Source of the DNA: Pseudohongiella sp.
GTDB lineage: Bacteria; Pseudomonadota; Gammaproteobacteria; Pseudomonadales; Pseudohongiellaceae
Length of the DNA: 17,774 nucleotides
Reading direction: 5' to 3'
NCBI GenBank assembly: GCA_030652635.1
Contig: JAUSPW010000122.1
Coordinates: 1-17,774 of the forward strand
Position numbers and translations under genes: made by a program. Numbering within the stretch: position 1 is the first letter of the stretch; each line of letters opens with the position of its first letter. The notes under the pieces were generated by a model. It saw only the letters and a list, made by a program, of their open reading frames with translations. It ran no database searches and was not told the DNA's origin. This document shows, one piece after another, positions 15,212 through 17,774 of the stretch.

Positions 15212-15283
15212 AATGAACTTCCGGCAATAAAATGGGTGCAGCCGCTGCGCAATGAAAATTATCCAGAGACGCGAGGGTACTGC
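15212..15283. promoter_or_regulatory. Short divergent promoter region nucleotidase / slt
   Basis: Only 72 bp between two divergent starts, so the two promoters must overlap. TTTATT on the minus strand (about 15225-15230) could be a -10 for the nucleotidase, and TTATCC on the plus strand (about 15259-15264) a -10 for slt. Between them lies a near-palindrome, GTGCAGC-C-GCTGCGC (15236-15250), with one mismatched pair. GAGGG at 15273-15277, 6 bp before ATG 15284, decides the slt start. Confidence 0.4.
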
Positions 15284-17332
15284 ATGCGTGATAGCAATTT
15301 TGTGACAAAGCCTATGACAGGAATGGCTTCGATACCAACAAGAATTTTGCAGCAGACTGTTTTATTGGCGACAGCCATGTTGTTTGCTCACACGATTGTC
15401 GCCCAGGCCCCTCTCAACCCACTGCAGCAAGCACCTTCCCTGATCGAGCAACGGGCACTGTACCAACAAGCTCAGCAGGCGCAGGCGCGCGGACAAACCA
15501 GTGAACTGCGTGACCTGATGGCGCAGCTTGAAGATTACCCGCTGCATATCTATCTGGAGTACAACACATTACGGCCTGCGCTAGCCGGCTGGGCCCGAAC
15601 AGGAAACAACGAAGGATTTGCCACGGTGGATGATTTTCTGGTACGCCATCGTGACTCGTATCTTGGCAACCGTCTGGAGCGCGAATGGGTGTCGGCGCTG
15701 GCCGATCATACGCGATGGTCTGACGTTGCGCGTTACCATCGCATGGAAAACACCAACACCACCCTGACCTGTCGGGCGCTGCGTGCCCAGCTGGAATTGG
15801 GCAATACCGCTGCCCTGGTGGACGTTGCGCCGCTGTGGAATGTCGATTATTCACAGCCCAACGATTGTGACCCGGTGTTTGAAGCATGGCTGGCACAAGG
15901 ATTTCTGGAACCCGGGATTGCCTGGCAACGTTTTACCAAAACCTTACAATCCCGTCAGCTGGGTCTGGCGCGTTATGTGTCGCGCCTGATGCCGGAACGC
16001 GAACGCCAGTTGTCTGAAGTATTTTTAAGAATCGACAGCCAGCCGGAACGCCTGCTGACAGACTCTGCGTTGACAGCGCAAGAACCGGAAATCCGGGAGA
16101 TAATTCTGCATGGAGTGCGGCGCCTCGCGCTGGTGGACGCAACCCAGGCACTGACAGCCCTAAACAAACATCAGCAGGTTCATCAATTTAGCGCAGATGA
16201 CGTCAACGCCAGCAAACAATTTATTGCCCAGCGCAGCTTGCAACAAGGGCTGGTAACCCAGACCGAGAACTTGCTGGCTAACGAACCTGATCTGGGTACC
16301 GAAACGCTGGTGGGCTGGATTTTACGCGATGCCATTCGCAATCAGGATTGGCAGCGCATGGCAAGCTGGTTACCCCGGTTGCCCGACGATGCCATTAACA
16401 CCGAACGCTGGAAATATTGGCGGGCGCGCACCCTCGAACAACTCAATGCGACCGGCGTCGATAATGACAGTGCGTTACCGGAGGCCCAGGATCTGTATTA
16501 CGAATTGGCACAAACCCGCAGTTTTTACGGGTTTCTGGCCGCGGACAAGTTAGGCCTTCCCTATGAACTGGTTGACCGACCGGTGCCAGTCCGCACCGAA
16601 GACGTCAGCGCCCTGTACAGCAATCCCGCGATTCAGCGCGCCCATGAGTTATATGTGCTCGGCGATGAGCTCAGCGCGCGTAATGAATGGCAGTTTGCCC
16701 AGTCCCGCTTGAGCGCCGAACAGCTTGTCAGCAGCGGTCTGATCGCTGACAGCTGGGGCTGGCACCGCAACGGTATACAAGCCATGATTCGTGCGCAGTA
16801 TTGGGACGATCTGCAACTGCGCTTTCCGCTGGCATACGGCGACTTGTTTGCCAGCGCCGCAACACAACTCGATGTCTCTCAGCAGTTATTGTTTGCCATA
16901 GCCCGGCAGGAAAGCGCATTTATGCATGATGTACGCTCCAGCGCTGGTGCGCTGGGTTTGATGCAGCTGATGCCGGCAACCGGGCGGGAAACCGCCTCGC
17001 GAGCCGGGCTTCGCATCAACGATCAGGACTTGCTGAGACCGGAAATCAATATACAACTTGGCAGCCGTTATCTGGCGCAGCTGCTGAACGACTTTGACGG
17101 CAATCGTGCACTGGCAGCCGCAGCCTATAACGCGGGACCCAACCGCGTGCGGCAATGGCTTAGGCAGACTGGCAACAATCCTCTGCCGCTGGATGCCTGG
17201 ATTGAAACCATCCCGTTTGCTGAAACGCGCAACTATGTGCAGAACGTCCTCGCGTTTTCGGTCATCTACGGCTACCGCATGGGCCAACCTACACGTTTTC
17301 TGAGTGAGCAGGAAATCAACAGCAACTTGTAA
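15284..17332 (+). CDS. slt: Soluble lytic murein transglycosylase, Slt70 type
   Basis: Periplasmic enzyme (682 residues) that cleaves the MurNAc-GlcNAc bond of peptidoglycan to leave 1,6-anhydro ends. Its signal peptide occupies about 1-42 with a positively charged start. A long alpha-helical superhelix (about 45-480) forms the doughnut of Slt70, followed by a linker domain with YELAQTRSFYGFLAADKLG. The lysozyme-like domain has the catalytic Glu543 in ARQESAF, then GALGLMQLMPAT (555-566), AAAYNAGPNRVRQWL and WIETIPFAETRNYVQNVL. Length fits E. coli Slt70 (about 645). ATG 15284 has a good Shine-Dalgarno. The frame is open much further upstream (to 14513), but that stretch is the antisense of the nucleotidase gene and has no signal-peptide logic. 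It may open space in the wall for envelope complexes, but a link to the T2SS is only conjecture. Confidence 0.95.
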   Translation: MRDSNFVTKPMTGMASIPTRILQQTVLLATAMLFAHTIVAQAPLNPLQQAPSLIEQRALYQQAQQAQARGQTSELRDLMAQLEDYPLHIYLEYNTLRPALAGWARTGNNEGFATVDDFLVRHRDSYLGNRLEREWVSALADHTRWSDVARYHRMENTNTTLTCRALRAQLELGNTAALVDVAPLWNVDYSQPNDCDPVFEAWLAQGFLEPGIAWQRFTKTLQSRQLGLARYVSRLMPERERQLSEVFLRIDSQPERLLTDSALTAQEPEIREIILHGVRRLALVDATQALTALNKHQQVHQFSADDVNASKQFIAQRSLQQGLVTQTENLLANEPDLGTETLVGWILRDAIRNQDWQRMASWLPRLPDDAINTERWKYWRARTLEQLNATGVDNDSALPEAQDLYYELAQTRSFYGFLAADKLGLPYELVDRPVPVRTEDVSALYSNPAIQRAHELYVLGDELSARNEWQFAQSRLSAEQLVSSGLIADSWGWHRNGIQAMIRAQYWDDLQLRFPLAYGDLFASAATQLDVSQQLLFAIARQESAFMHDVRSSAGALGLMQLMPATGRETASRAGLRINDQDLLRPEINIQLGSRYLAQLLNDFDGNRALAAAAYNAGPNRVRQWLRQTGNNPLPLDAWIETIPFAETRNYVQNVLAFSVIYGYRMGQPTRFLSEQEINSNL

Positions 17333-17347
17333 CACCCGCACGGCTGC

Positions 17348-17774
17348 TCAAGGTGCTTTGTAACGGCCAAAGGCCTTCGACAAGGCCGCGGCCAACTCGG
17401 CACGCCGGTAGGGTTTGGTTAAAACGGGTAATTCAGCTACAGCCAGACGCGATGAATAACCAGAGGTGTATAACACCCGTAATGCCGGGTACAACACGTG
17501 TGCTTTGGCCGACAAATCCAGCCCGGTCATGCCCGTCATCTGCACATCGGTGAACAGTAAATCAAGGTGTTGAGCGCTGCCATGTAATGCTTGCAGCATC
17601 TCAAGCGCTGCCTCGCCGCTGGCGGCCACTAGCACCTTGTATCCAAGAGACTCCAGATTAAATTGCGCCAGCTGGCGCACCAGTGCGTCATCTTCCACCA
17701 ATAAAATAGTCTCCGAGCCGCCAATCAGATCGCCTGCAACCCCCGATACCGTTGCTGGCATCGACAGCTCGGCC
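17348..17774 (-). CDS. Receiver domain, probably the C-terminus of a hybrid sensor histidine kinase (5' end cut by window edge)
   Basis: 141 residues visible; the frame stays open to the right edge. A receiver domain begins at SETILLVEDDALVR (acidic pair Asp-Asp), has the phospho-acceptor Asp in LLFTDVQMTG, Thr in LYTSGYS and the conserved Lys in LTKPYRRAEL. It ends after a short helix (AALSKAFGRYKAP). The residues before it (AELSMPATVSG, then GGSETILL) look like the end of a histidine-kinase ATPase domain joined to a receiver by a linker, as in hybrid kinases. A stand-alone response regulator starting at ATG 17761 is possible but less likely. It converges on slt with 15 bp between stops. Confidence 0.88.
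   Translation of the reverse strand, partial: AELSMPATVSGVAGDLIGGSETILLVEDDALVRQLAQFNLESLGYKVLVAASGEAALEMLQALHGSAQHLDLLFTDVQMTGMTGLDLSAKAHVLYPALRVLYTSGYSSRLAVAELPVLTKPYRRAELAAALSKAFGRYKAP

Noticed and set aside
14513..15283. 771-bp open extension in frame upstream of slt
   Set aside because: It is antisense to the intact nucleotidase gene. The slt signal peptide and a good ribosome binding site place the start at 15284.
17366..17393. Repeated GGCC-rich inverted matches near the slt/kinase convergent junction
   Set aside because: They lie inside the receiver-domain gene, follow its codons, and have no T-run, so they are not a convincing terminator.
1..17774. CRISPR arrays, tRNA or rRNA genes, insertion sequences, phage or defence genes
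   Set aside because: Read for these; I saw no spaced repeats, cloverleaf-like stretch, terminal inverted repeats with a transposase, or recognisable defence protein.

Overview
The window is a gene-dense stretch of a gammaproteobacterial chromosome. This rests on an Xcp/Gsp-type type II secretion system (T2SS), a PA2778/PA2779-type gene pair known from Pseudomonas and related marine lineages, and a Slt70-type lytic transglycosylase. The genus cannot be fixed from the sequence. No rRNA, tRNA, CRISPR array, insertion sequence or integrase is visible.

Positions 1-9631 hold a nearly complete but unusually arranged T2SS locus. gspD-gspE lie on the minus strand, with gspE cut by the left edge. They diverge from the pseudopilin block gspH-I-J-K on the plus strand. 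gspG, the major pseudopilin, stands alone on the minus strand, facing gspK and back-to-back with gspC-L-M-N on the plus strand. No gspF or gspO is seen; gspF could lie past the left edge. Together these genes would build the outer-membrane secretin (GspD), cytoplasmic ATPase (GspE), periplasmic pseudopilus (GspG-K) and inner-membrane platform and connectors (GspC, L, M, N). GspC is short: anchor plus HR domain, with no PDZ or coiled-coil end.

Positions 9774-11403 hold a two-gene unit: a Crp/Fnr-family regulator followed by a transglutaminase-like protein with an intact Cys-His-Asp triad. Positions 11384-12752 hold, on the minus strand, a small exported membrane protein (PA2779 family) followed by a C39-like papain-fold lipoprotein with TPR-like repeats (PA2778 family). 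This pair is the best candidate here for a poorly understood system.

Positions 12960-17774 hold a glycine-zipper lipoprotein, a secreted bifunctional 5'-nucleotidase-type phosphoesterase, a Slt70-type soluble lytic transglycosylase, and at the right edge the receiver domain of what is probably a hybrid sensor kinase.

Most genes outside the intergenic promoter regions are separated by fewer than 25 bp or overlap. The four convergent junctions are very tight (4 bp, -20 bp, 11 bp and 15 bp) with no recognisable intrinsic terminator. Overall this is an envelope and secretion neighbourhood. The oddities are mainly the T2SS gene order, the reduced GspC, a perfect 24-bp palindrome inside gspH, and the C39/PA2779 pair.
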